Shown piece after piece: positions 1 to 7,064 of a DNA stretch of 9,080 bases. The notes under the pieces were generated by a model, which made no database searches, was not told the origin of the DNA, and saw nothing but the letters and a program-made list of their open reading frames with translations. The position numbers and the translations under genes were made by a program. The stretch comes from Candidatus Jordarchaeum madagascarense. GTDB lineage: Archaea > Asgardarchaeota > Jordiarchaeia > Jordiarchaeales > Jordiarchaeaceae. The stretch lies in contig DXJA01000391.1 in the NCBI GenBank assembly GCA_019056875.1, positions 1-9,080 of the forward strand. Reading direction: 5' to 3'. Within the stretch, counting starts at the first letter, position 1; the number at the start of each line of letters is the position of its first letter.

Positions 1-962
1 GCATGGTATTTTCCTAGCCAGAAGAGGGTGCTGCTGATGAGAAAGGCTGGCACTTCGTTCCGACCATAGTTGAAGATATAACTGCCCCAGTCGGGATGAA
101 ATCCTCTCTTGGGATCGTCATACTCGTAGAGATGTGTGCCATCAAAGAAGCTCAACCCATGTTCATCGCCGGGAAAATGTGAGGGAACCCAGTCCAGTAT
201 AACTCCTATGTCGTGTTGATGGAGATAATCAATAAGGTACATGAGATCCTGGGGGGTGCCGTAACGGCTTGTGGGGGCGAAGTATCCCGTTATCTGGTAC
301 CCCCAAGAACCGTAGAAGGGATGTTCCATAACGGGCATGAATTCCACATGGGTGAAGCCCAGGTCCGTTACATACTCCGCTAGCTCCTTAGCCAGTTCTC
401 TATACGTGAGGAATCTGTTATTCTCTTCAGATACTCTTCGCCATGAGCCAAGGTGAACCTCGTAAACCGAGATGGGATTGTTAAGTGAATTATATTTGTT
501 ACGGTTATTCATCCACTCTGCGTCATTCCATTCATAGTTTAAATCCCATACGATGGAAGCGGTTTTGGGTGGAGTCTCCCAGTAAAATGCAAGGGGGTCT
601 CCCTTGTTCACTTTATATTTATTGAATTTTGAAACAATGTGATACTTGTATAGGGTACCCTTGCCAACATTGGGGATGAAGCCTTCAAAAATGCCTGAAC
701 CGTCCCATCTTACTCCTAAAGGATGTGATTTCGGCTTCCATCCGTTGAAGTCACCTGTAACAGATACACTTTCTGCATTGGGAGCCCATACCGCAAAGTA
801 GGTGCCATTAACTTCATCCGCAGTCATGATATGAGAGCCCAATTTTTCATAGAGTCGAAAATGACTCCCCTCTTTGAAGAAATAGGTATCATGATCTGTG
901 AGGAGACCTACATCGTATCTTACACGTTCTACTTTTTTCCTTCTACGTTTACTTTTTGAAAT
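1..962 (-). CDS. glgB: 1,4-alpha-glucan branching enzyme GlgB, N-terminal part (3' end outside window)
   Basis: GlgB cuts alpha-1,4-glucan and rejoins the piece as an alpha-1,6 branch in cytoplasmic glycogen synthesis. About 320 codons are visible. A short lead (RYDVGLLTDHDTYFF, then SHFRLYEKLGSH) and a CBM48 module (YFAVWAPNAESVSVTGDFNGW spans it) precede the GH13 barrel, which opens with NPISVYEVHLGSWRR. Conserved region I is DWVPSHF, with its Asp near codon 257 counted from 962. The frame leaves the window at FWLGKYHA, just before the expected nucleophile motif (GLRVDAV type), so catalysis cannot be checked here. It lies directly behind treS-mak on the same strand, surely co-transcribed. 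The frame is open back to a TAG at 981-983 but contains no ATG, GTG or TTG until TTG at 840-842, which would remove conserved residues; I chose ATT at 960-962. Identity is certain, the start is not. Confidence 0.93.
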   Translation of the reverse strand, partial: MSKSKRRRKKVERVRYDVGLLTDHDTYFFKEGSHFRLYEKLGSHIMTADEVNGTYFAVWAPNAESVSVTGDFNGWKPKSHPLGVRWDGSGIFEGFIPNVGKGTLYKYHIVSKFNKYKVNKGDPLAFYWETPPKTASIVWDLNYEWNDAEWMNNRNKYNSLNNPISVYEVHLGSWRRVSEENNRFLTYRELAKELAEYVTDLGFTHVEFMPVMEHPFYGSWGYQITGYFAPTSRYGTPQDLMYLIDYLHQHDIGVILDWVPSHFPGDEHGLSFFDGTHLYEYDDPKRGFHPDWGSYIFNYGRNEVPAFLISSTLFWLGKYH

Positions 963-974
963 TTGAAGCCCCCC
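960..974 (-). promoter_or_regulatory. Probable glgB ribosome binding site with AUU start, beside the treS-mak stop
   Basis: On the minus strand six G residues (969-974) sit two bases after the TAA of treS-mak (977-979). They are followed by a 6-base spacer and ATT (960-962). The G tract can pair with the CCUCC of the archaeal 16S rRNA end, with one G-U pair. The arrangement suggests that ribosomes ending treS-mak restart on glgB. Use of AUU is an inference from the lack of any standard start codon. AUU starts are known but rare, for example infC in Escherichia coli. Confidence 0.45.
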
Positions 975-976
975 TT

Positions 977-3900
977 TTAACTATCTTCCGGTAAACTCTC
1001 CAAAATATGTTTTATTCCCCTCAGGGGAATAGTTACCCATTCTGGTCGATTATGGAGTTCATAGCCAAGTTCGTAAACAGCTTTTTCCAGAATGAAAGCG
1101 TGTAATAGTATTTGAAAAGCGTCTCTTTCATTTGGCACAATAGGAGCTTTCCCAATGGTATCCATGTAAGAATGCAGGAATACACCATTTACGTAATGAT
1201 ACCATGGGTCGACCCATAACTCCAGTAGAGGAATATCTTCAGTTCTAATGGATGCGTGTTGAAGAAGAGCTCTTAAAGCTACATATTCGAATGATCGGAA
1301 CATACTAGCCACATCCCGAAGGGGCGAGCGTTTCAATCTTCTTTCACTTAATACACGTTCTGGCTCTCCCTCGAAATCTATGATCACAAAGTCCTTTCCG
1401 GTATGGAGAACATGACCTAGGTGGTAATCGCCATGAATCCGGATTTTCATTGCTGAAATCTTTCTATGCAAAATTTTCTGCATACGGTTCAGAATCTCAT
1501 TCTCAGAAGCCAAGATTTCCACCGCTTCTTCTTGGATGTTCTCGGGTAGTTTATTCAAGTGTTTCTTCAATAATTGGAATACTCTTCGCACCAGGCTCCA
1601 CATAGACTGATAAACAGATCTTTGATAGAGCATAGAAAAGGATTCGGGTGCAAATTCGGGATCCTCCGATTCCGAGGAGAGTGCAATGTGGAGTTCCGCC
1701 GTTCTCTTTCCAAGAAGGCTGATCATTTCCAAGTAAAATCCCCCTATTAATTCTTGGAATAATGGCGGAATATTGGAGAAATCTATTCCTAGATAAGAGG
1801 GTGGCGTCTGTGGGGCTGCGGGTATTTCGGCTTTTTTAGACATGACTCTTTCAAAATATTGACCGATTGCATCAAAACTGTATTTCCAAGCATCACCCTG
1901 ATTGTGAACATAGCCCTCAAGCAAACCAATTAGAATGGGTTTTGAGTCGGGTGGACGATACTCGATAAAACCCGCATATGGTGGAACCTGGGAAAATTTA
2001 TTTTTCTTGGTGAGAAATCTTATGATTTCAAGGTCGGGGTTTTCCCCTTCGTATAGCTTGCGGTATAGTTTTAAGAAAAATGTGTCCCCATAAGTTATGG
2101 TTGCGTTGTCATGCTCTCCTTTAACCAAGTGGGAGGTCAAGGAGATTCCCTGATCATTAAGAAAACTTCTGAACTTTTTTCCCCGGTGAGCTACAATTTC
2201 ACCCCATTCTCCTCTCATTCTCTTTCTGCGTGCAATCATCGATAGTAGACTTTCGTGGAAATATACATCGTAAAATCCATCGTAGAGAATCCGCTCCTTT
2301 TCGTCGACACTAAGGTGTACGATTACACTATGGGGAGACTCTTCCATAATTTGTTTAGCTCTATCTCCAGAAGCAAACGATAGGGGTAACAGATACTTTT
2401 CTGGTGCTTCCTCTGAATAATTGACTTCAAGCAGAAGCAGTTGTACAGAAGCACTGTCTTGAGAAATTGGAATGCTTTTTAAGATATTTGTCTCCTGCAC
2501 CGTTAGTGTCTTTCCAGCGAACCAACCACAGCTTTTGATATAGTCTGGCAGGATTTCTTCTTCAAATTTTTCCCTCAGTTTTCCCTCAAGAAGGGTTTCC
2601 CAACTGGTCTCTACGCTAATTTTAGGAATAACTCTTTCTTGACATTCTCTTATGCCTTTCTCTTTCTTTTGTAACAAAAACCAAAAGTAATCGTAAGGTC
2701 CCAGCGTGAGCACGTAAGGCGACTCTTTAATAATCGGAAACTTGTTTTTACTAAGAACCTCTTCCGGAAAGAGGCCTACGTAATTAGAAAGATCTATCTC
2801 AACTATCTGGGAAAATTTTGATAGATTTACAACAACAAGGATGTTTTCATCCTGATACTTGCGAATGAAAGCAAGGACTTTGGGGTTGTCGGGATAAAGG
2901 AATTCAAGACTTCCTCTGCTAAAGGCTTTAAAGCGCTTTCGCATAGCAATTAAACGCTTCATCCACCAGAGTAGCGAGTGCAAATTCCTCTCCTGATTTT
3001 CCACATTCACAGATTCATAGTGATATTCCGGATCGATAATCACCGGTAGATATAGCTTCTGGGGATTCCCCTTAGAAAAGCCAGCGTTCCGGTCTGGACT
3101 CCACTGCATCGGCGTACGCACACCGTCTCGGTCACCAAGATAGTAATTGTCACCCATACCAATCTCGTCGCCGTAGTAGATGACTGGTGTACCGGGAAAG
3201 GAAATGAGAAGTACATTCATTAGCTCTATTTTCCTTCGATAATTCTCAAGTAACGGTGCCAGACGGCGGCGAATCCCAAGGTTTATCCTTGCTTTGGGAT
3301 CTCTGGCATAAACTCGATACATATAGTCTCGCTCTTCATCTGTGACCATCTCAAGGGTCAATTCATCATGATTGCGCAGGAACAAAGCCCATTGACAGGA
3401 CTCCGGTATAATAGGAGTCTGTTCAAGAATATCAATTATGGGAAAACGGTCTTCCATCTGAACTGCCATGAAAATGCGGGGCATCAATGGAAAATGGAAG
3501 GCCATGTGGCACCTATTACCGTTACCAAAATAGGCTACAGCATCTTCTGGCCATTGGTTAGCCTCAGCCAGCAACATTCGGTTCTTAAACTTACTATCCA
3601 CGCGGGCTCTCAGTTTCTCTAAAAATTCATAGGTTTCAGGTAAGTTCTCGCAATTTGTGCCCTCGCGCTCATACAGGTATGGAACCGCATCTAATCTCAG
3701 ACCGTCTACACCCATCTCAAACCAAAAATCGATGACGCGAAACATCGCCTCCCGTACACGAGGATTATCATAGTTTAAATCTGGCTGATGGGAGTAAAAG
3801 CGATGCCAGAAATAAGCCTTGGCCAATGGATCCCATGCCCAATTTGAAGTTTCAAAATCCTTAAAAATTATCCTTGCATCCTTGTATTTTTCCGGTGTGT

Positions 3901-4315
3901 CACTCCAGACGTAGAATTCTTTCCATCGAGAACCAGGCTTTGCCCGTCTTGCACGTTGAAACCATAGGTGCTGATCAGATGTATGGTTTAAAACGAGTTC
4001 TACGATAACACGAATACCGCGTTTGTGGGCTTCTCTCAGAAATTCCCTAAAGTCCCTCAAAGTACCGTAATTGGGATGGATGTCAAAATAATCTGAAATG
4101 TCGTATCCATCATCCTTCAGAGGAGAAGGGTAAAAGGGTAAGAGCCATACAGCAGTGACTCCCAAGCTTTCAAGATAGTCCAGCTTTTCTATCAGTCCCC
4201 GAAAGTCACCTATTCCGTCGTCACTGCTGTCATAGAAGGCCTTTACATGAACCTCATAAATAATTGCATCCTTATACCATAGAGGGTCATCTTCCAAATA
4301 TGATTCGGGAGTCAT
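977..4315 (-). CDS. treS: Trehalose synthase-maltokinase fusion (TreS-Mak/Pep2)
   Basis: A bifunctional cytoplasmic enzyme of 1,112 residues, the usual size of bacterial TreS-Mak fusions. Residues 1 to about 550 are a GH13 trehalose synthase that interconverts trehalose and maltose: DPLWYKDAIIYEVHVKAF near the start, the region DGLRLDAV with nucleophile Asp209, acid/base Glu251 in LLAEANQWPED, and transition-state Asp317 in LRNHDE. Residues from about 570 are a maltokinase that makes maltose-1-phosphate from maltose and ATP: the N-terminal cap motif WFAGK (598-602), the likely ATP-site lysine 749 in FFLKLYRKL, catalytic loop HGDYHLGH (961-968), and metal-binding IDFEGEP (979-985). All key residues are present. 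ATG at 4313-4315 is preceded by a weak AGGTAGGA motif 5 bases upstream. glgB follows after 14 bases, divergent from glgP. About 42 of 75 arginine codons are CGN, unlike the neighbours, which hints at bacterial origin. Confidence 0.95.
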   Translation of the reverse strand: MTPESYLEDDPLWYKDAIIYEVHVKAFYDSSDDGIGDFRGLIEKLDYLESLGVTAVWLLPFYPSPLKDDGYDISDYFDIHPNYGTLRDFREFLREAHKRGIRVIVELVLNHTSDQHLWFQRARRAKPGSRWKEFYVWSDTPEKYKDARIIFKDFETSNWAWDPLAKAYFWHRFYSHQPDLNYDNPRVREAMFRVIDFWFEMGVDGLRLDAVPYLYEREGTNCENLPETYEFLEKLRARVDSKFKNRMLLAEANQWPEDAVAYFGNGNRCHMAFHFPLMPRIFMAVQMEDRFPIIDILEQTPIIPESCQWALFLRNHDELTLEMVTDEERDYMYRVYARDPKARINLGIRRRLAPLLENYRRKIELMNVLLISFPGTPVIYYGDEIGMGDNYYLGDRDGVRTPMQWSPDRNAGFSKGNPQKLYLPVIIDPEYHYESVNVENQERNLHSLLWWMKRLIAMRKRFKAFSRGSLEFLYPDNPKVLAFIRKYQDENILVVVNLSKFSQIVEIDLSNYVGLFPEEVLSKNKFPIIKESPYVLTLGPYDYFWFLLQKKEKGIRECQERVIPKISVETSWETLLEGKLREKFEEEILPDYIKSCGWFAGKTLTVQETNILKSIPISQDSASVQLLLLEVNYSEEAPEKYLLPLSFASGDRAKQIMEESPHSVIVHLSVDEKERILYDGFYDVYFHESLLSMIARRKRMRGEWGEIVAHRGKKFRSFLNDQGISLTSHLVKGEHDNATITYGDTFFLKLYRKLYEGENPDLEIIRFLTKKNKFSQVPPYAGFIEYRPPDSKPILIGLLEGYVHNQGDAWKYSFDAIGQYFERVMSKKAEIPAAPQTPPSYLGIDFSNIPPLFQELIGGFYLEMISLLGKRTAELHIALSSESEDPEFAPESFSMLYQRSVYQSMWSLVRRVFQLLKKHLNKLPENIQEEAVEILASENEILNRMQKILHRKISAMKIRIHGDYHLGHVLHTGKDFVIIDFEGEPERVLSERRLKRSPLRDVASMFRSFEYVALRALLQHASIRTEDIPLLELWVDPWYHYVNGVFLHSYMDTIGKAPIVPNERDAFQILLHAFILEKAVYELGYELHNRPEWVTIPLRGIKHILESLPEDS

Positions 4316-4363
4316 AAATATCCTACCTTACCTGTAAGCAGACCAATCCATAAGCATATCCGT

Positions 4364-4382
4364 TCTATAATTTTTTTAATTT
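4364..4382 (-). promoter_or_regulatory. Candidate TATA region for treS-mak
   Basis: Read on the minus strand this is an A/T-only stretch ending in ATTATAGAA. A start of transcription about 25 bases further on would leave a leader of roughly 25 bases, enough to hold the weak AGGTAGGA ribosome site at 4321-4328. Archaeal TATA boxes are poorly constrained in AT-rich DNA, so this is only a candidate. Confidence 0.25.
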
Positions 4383-4434
4383 GACTATGCCAATATACAA
4401 TTTATTAAACTTCAAAGAGACAAATCTTTTTCCA

Positions 4435-4470
4435 TAGAGGGATAAGGCCTCTAGAAAGTAGAGGTATCCC
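4435..4470. repeat. Three alternating copies of TAGAGG forming a bulged 12-bp hairpin
   Basis: TAGAGG occurs at 4435-4440, inverted (CCTCTA) at 4448-4453, and again at 4459-4464. The middle copy can pair with either neighbour. With the right copy the stem is CCTCTA-GAAAG-TAGAGG, and it extends outward across a 3-base bulge (AGG, 4445-4447) through GGGATA (4439-4444) pairing with TATCCC (4465-4470): 12 exact pairs around a 5-base loop. No T-run follows on either strand, so it is not a simple terminator. It could be an operator for a dimeric regulator, or an RNA switch if inside a treS leader. It begins 120 bases upstream of the treS start. Confidence 0.6.
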
Positions 4471-4708
4471 ACCAGAAATATCCAGAGATATGTTAATAAA
4501 AACATTCGCTTTAAAATATTTGTTACTCAGTTAAACTTAAAAGAGGAAAGCTTTCATTCTATATCCTTAAAGAGACCATTAATTGAAATTTATAAATCTA
4601 ATCGGAAAACTTTAATTCACACTCGTATATAAGATATATAGAATAGTGATGGGGTTTCCAGCGAAAACACCATATTTAAGATAGCCAATAGTTTATATTT
4701 TAGTTCGA

Positions 4709-4718
4709 GTATAAATAA
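4709..4718 (+). promoter_or_regulatory. Candidate TATA box for glgP
   Basis: GTATAAATAA lies about 52-60 bases before the glgP ATG. A start of transcription 25-28 bases downstream, near 4740, would give a leader of about 30 bases that includes the ribosome site at 4756-4760. TTTATAAAT at 4589-4597, with a purine-rich GAAA in front, is a rival and would give a leader of about 150 bases. Confidence 0.3.
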
Positions 4719-4755
4719 ATAATTCAGGTATTTTAAAGTATATAAAAAAAATTAA

Positions 4756-4760
4756 AGAGG
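4756..4760 (+). promoter_or_regulatory. Ribosome binding site of glgP
   Basis: AGAGG ends 8 bases before the ATG at 4769-4771, a normal archaeal Shine-Dalgarno spacing. It supports this start, which places the conserved NIAFFSMEIGL segment close to the N-terminus. Confidence 0.7.
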
Positions 4761-4768
4761 ACTGCAAA

Positions 4769-6448
4769 ATGACGGAGTGTTTACCCTATATTCTCGGGAA
4801 ACAAAACATTGCTTTTTTCTCCATGGAGATAGGATTAGATGGAGGGATTCCCACATACAGTGGAGGTTTGGGCATTCTAGCTGGGGACACCGTGAGGTCA
4901 AGTGCAGATTTAAAACTTCCCCTAGTTGCAGTTACACTAATTAGTAAAAAAGGGTACTTCAGACAGGAATTAACACCGGACGGGTGGCAGATTGAACATC
5001 CTGATGAGTGGGACCCTTCCCAATTCATGAAGCTGCTACCCGAAGAGGTTAAGGTGCAAATTCAACATAAAGACGTTAAGGTTAAAGCTTGGCTTTATGA
5101 GGTAAAGAGCCTAATAGGAGGGGCTATTCCAGTTCTCTTTCTAGACACTGATATAGACGGAAACCCGCCTGAAGATAGAGAGATCAGTTACTTCCTATAT
5201 GGGGATAATGGAATAAACAGATTAAAACAGGAGATTGTTCTAGGAGTCGGGGGGGTGAGAATTCTTGATGCCCTGGGCTTCCAAATTCGGAGATTTCACA
5301 TGAATGAGGGACACTCCAGCCTTTTAGCACTAGAGTTGTTAAGGAAATATGGAATGGATGTGGATAGAGTTAGGGACTTGTGCATATTTACCACCCATAC
5401 TCCAATCGAGGCTGCACATGACAAATTTCCCTATGATCTTGTTAATGAAGTGGCGGGGCCTTTCATCCCATTAGACACTTTGAAGAAACTGGGTGGCCAA
5501 GACCGGTTGAATATGACACTCCTAGCCTTGAATCTAAGCGAATATGTTAACGGAGTATCGAAAAAGTATCAGGATACGTCAAGTCACTTGTTTCCCGGCT
5601 ACCAGATAAACACAATAACTAACGGAGTGCATTCCCATACCTGGACCTGTGAAAGTTTTAGGAAAATATTCGACAAGTATATGCCCGGATGGGCGAATGA
5701 GCCAGAGTTGCTTGTAAGAGTTGACACAATCCCAGATGAAGAAATCTGGCATGCGCATATGGATGCAAAAAGGGTACTGATTGATTATATCAACGAAAAC
5801 ACTAATATCGGTATGAATTATGACACATTAACCATAGGATTCGCAAGGAGAGCAACTGGATATAAAAGAGCAACTCTAATATTCTCAGACCTGGATAAAC
5901 TGAGAAAAATTAACAAGAAGGGCGGGATACAGCTCATCTTCGCCGGAAAAGCCCATCCCCGAGACGAGTCAGGCAAAAGAATAATCAAAGAAGTCTTTGA
6001 CTACATTGGAAAACTAAAAGACAGAGTTAAGATAGTCTATTTACCCAATTACAATATGGCTCTTTCATGTAAGATGGTTTCAGGGGTTGATGTTTGGTTA
6101 AACACTCCCTTACCTCCCTTAGAAGCATCAGGCTCAAGCGGTATGAAAGCAGCACACAATGGTGTGCTTAACTTCAGTGTTTTAGACGGTTGGTGGATTG
6201 AGGGCTGGATTGAGGAGGTTACTGGCTGGGCCATAGGACCACATCCAAGTGAGGAAACCTCTGACGAGGAGCGTAGAACCAGAGAACTGGAAGATTTGTA
6301 CAACAAGCTGGAATATGTAATCGTTCCCATGTACTACCAGAGAAGAGACGACTGGATAACAATGATGAAGAACTCAATAGGAAAAATAGCCTACTACTTC
6401 AACAGCCACAGGATGATGCGCAGATACATCACAGAGGCATACTTCTAA
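4769..6448 (+). CDS. glgP: Alpha-glucan (glycogen) phosphorylase, short archaeal type, GT35
   Basis: It releases glucose-1-phosphate from the non-reducing ends of alpha-1,4-glucan using phosphate and pyridoxal phosphate, in the cytoplasm. At 559 residues it belongs to the short, divergent branch of the family (as in Methanocaldococcus, about 520 residues), which lacks the regulatory N-terminus and insertions of the roughly 800-residue enzymes. Motifs in order: IAFFSMEIGLDGGIPTYSGG (14-33) then LGILAGD; HMNEGHSS (177-184); THTPIEAAHDKF (209-220); TNGVHSHTW (284-292); GFARRATGYKRATL (357-370), which carries phosphate-site Arg and Lys residues; and the cofactor site EASGSSGMKAAHNG, with Lys460 the expected Schiff-base lysine. 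Nothing essential appears missing. Only about 5 of 29 arginine codons are CGN, matching a native archaeal gene. It is divergent from treS-mak, so glucan breakdown and synthesis are transcribed apart. It is not glycogen synthase: the SGMKAAHNG motif is specific to phosphorylases. Confidence 0.93.
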   Translation: MTECLPYILGKQNIAFFSMEIGLDGGIPTYSGGLGILAGDTVRSSADLKLPLVAVTLISKKGYFRQELTPDGWQIEHPDEWDPSQFMKLLPEEVKVQIQHKDVKVKAWLYEVKSLIGGAIPVLFLDTDIDGNPPEDREISYFLYGDNGINRLKQEIVLGVGGVRILDALGFQIRRFHMNEGHSSLLALELLRKYGMDVDRVRDLCIFTTHTPIEAAHDKFPYDLVNEVAGPFIPLDTLKKLGGQDRLNMTLLALNLSEYVNGVSKKYQDTSSHLFPGYQINTITNGVHSHTWTCESFRKIFDKYMPGWANEPELLVRVDTIPDEEIWHAHMDAKRVLIDYINENTNIGMNYDTLTIGFARRATGYKRATLIFSDLDKLRKINKKGGIQLIFAGKAHPRDESGKRIIKEVFDYIGKLKDRVKIVYLPNYNMALSCKMVSGVDVWLNTPLPPLEASGSSGMKAAHNGVLNFSVLDGWWIEGWIEEVTGWAIGPHPSEETSDEERRTRELEDLYNKLEYVIVPMYYQRRDDWITMMKNSIGKIAYYFNSHRMMRRYITEAYF

Positions 6449-6512
6449 TTTTTAAATACTAAAAAACACTAGTACATGGAATAATCATTAACCTTTTTCA
6501 AATTTTCTCCCA
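6449..6512. terminator. Convergent terminator region between glgP and kptA
   Basis: The 64 bases between the two stop codons hold T-runs for both directions. Rightward there is T5 directly after the glgP stop (6449-6453), T5 at 6494-6498 and T4 at 6503-6506. Leftward there is a U6 run (A6 at 6461-6466 on the plus strand). No stem is visible, consistent with archaeal oligo-U termination. Confidence 0.5.
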
Positions 6513-7064
6513 TCAATAATTGACTTGCCTAATATAGTTAGGTGCCACATCGCTACTTAAGTAAACCTTGTCTGTGGCCTTGTAAAATTTTACACCATTT
6601 TTTCTGGCTTCTTCCACATTTATTTCTAGAACGATTGGATTTGAGCTTCTTCTTAATCCTACTTCCCTCGCAATCTCAATGGTTGGTGAGAAATGCACCC
6701 ATTTCCTCTCCTCTGGTTTAAGACCAACTTTTAGAATCTTTGAAGCCGCATTCGGAGTTGTTCCATGATAGAGCACCTCAACCAATTTGTCTTCCTCTAA
6801 TTCAAGTTTTACCGGTATACTATGACCATACAAGGCTCTAATTCTATTTCCAGCAATTTCGAATCGCCTTCTCTCACTTTTCTCCACTATTTCAAGAAAC
6901 AATTTATCGTCGATTTGAAAATGTTCTTTTATTTTCACTAAAAACTCGTTCAGATCCACGAACCCATGTTCATCCATTTTTAAATTTTCAGGATTATGTC
7001 TGAGAAGATAACTCATATACTTACTTATTTTAACCTTTAAATCCTGGTCCACTTGAATCATCAC
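6513..7064 (-). CDS. kptA: RNA 2'-phosphotransferase, KptA/Tpt1 family
   Basis: Tpt1/KptA moves an internal RNA 2'-phosphate to NAD+, giving ADP-ribose 1'',2''-cyclic phosphate and nicotinamide. The 183-residue length is typical. An N-terminal winged-helix-like lobe contains SKYMSYLLRHNP, with Arg22 and His23 of the RNA phosphate site. RIRALYGHS (74-82) carries the second conserved Arg (Arg76). The NAD lobe has LYHGTT (98-103), HFSPT (124-128), Arg138/Arg139 in GLRRSSNP, and YLSSDVAPNYI (168-178). All four catalytic residues of the family seem present. The first codon counted is GTG at 7062-7064; ATG directly follows at 7059-7061. An AGGTGAT motif overlaps both, so either the message is leaderless or the true start is the GTG four codons further on, before DQDLKVKISKYM. 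The partner substrate in archaea is unsettled. It is convergent with glgP and unrelated to it. Confidence 0.92.
   Translation of the reverse strand: MMIQVDQDLKVKISKYMSYLLRHNPENLKMDEHGFVDLNEFLVKIKEHFQIDDKLFLEIVEKSERRRFEIAGNRIRALYGHSIPVKLELEEDKLVEVLYHGTTPNAASKILKVGLKPEERKWVHFSPTIEIAREVGLRRSSNPIVLEINVEEARKNGVKFYKATDKVYLSSDVAPNYIRQVNY

Larger units (their letters stand above)
4316..4768. promoter_or_regulatory. Divergent control region between treS-mak and glgP
   Basis: This 453-base AT-rich gap has no convincing gene and must hold the promoters of both treS-mak (leftward) and glgP (rightward). It contains the three-copy hairpin element at 4435-4470. Next to it is a small inverted repeat, ATATC-CAGA-GATAT (4478-4491), and further on a perfect 10-base palindrome GAAAGCTTTC (4546-4555). 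There are several TATA-like stretches: TTTATAAAT at 4589-4597 with a GAAA just upstream, TATATAAG near 4626, TTTATATTT at 4692-4700 and TATAAATA at 4710-4717. I see no tRNA, no C/D-box RNA and no known riboswitch. Confidence 0.7.

Noticed and set aside
970..990. Programmed -1 frameshift joining treS-mak to glgB
   Set aside because: The frames are related by -1 near the stop, but no slippery heptamer lies before the TAA; restart at a non-standard codon is simpler.
3368..3622. Plus-strand open frame of 84 codons
   Set aside because: It lies wholly antisense to the strongly conserved catalytic core of treS and encodes no recognisable motif.
4439..4470. Intrinsic terminator in the divergent region
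   Set aside because: The stem is strong but no T-run follows it on either strand, and archaeal terminators do not normally need stems.
4786..5028. Minus-strand open frame of 80 codons
   Set aside because: It is antisense to the conserved N-terminus of glgP and has no ribosome site or protein-like pattern.
6049..6330. Minus-strand open frame of 93 codons, rich in Ser and Pro
   Set aside because: It is the reverse shadow of the glgP cofactor-site region; the composition is typical of antisense frames.
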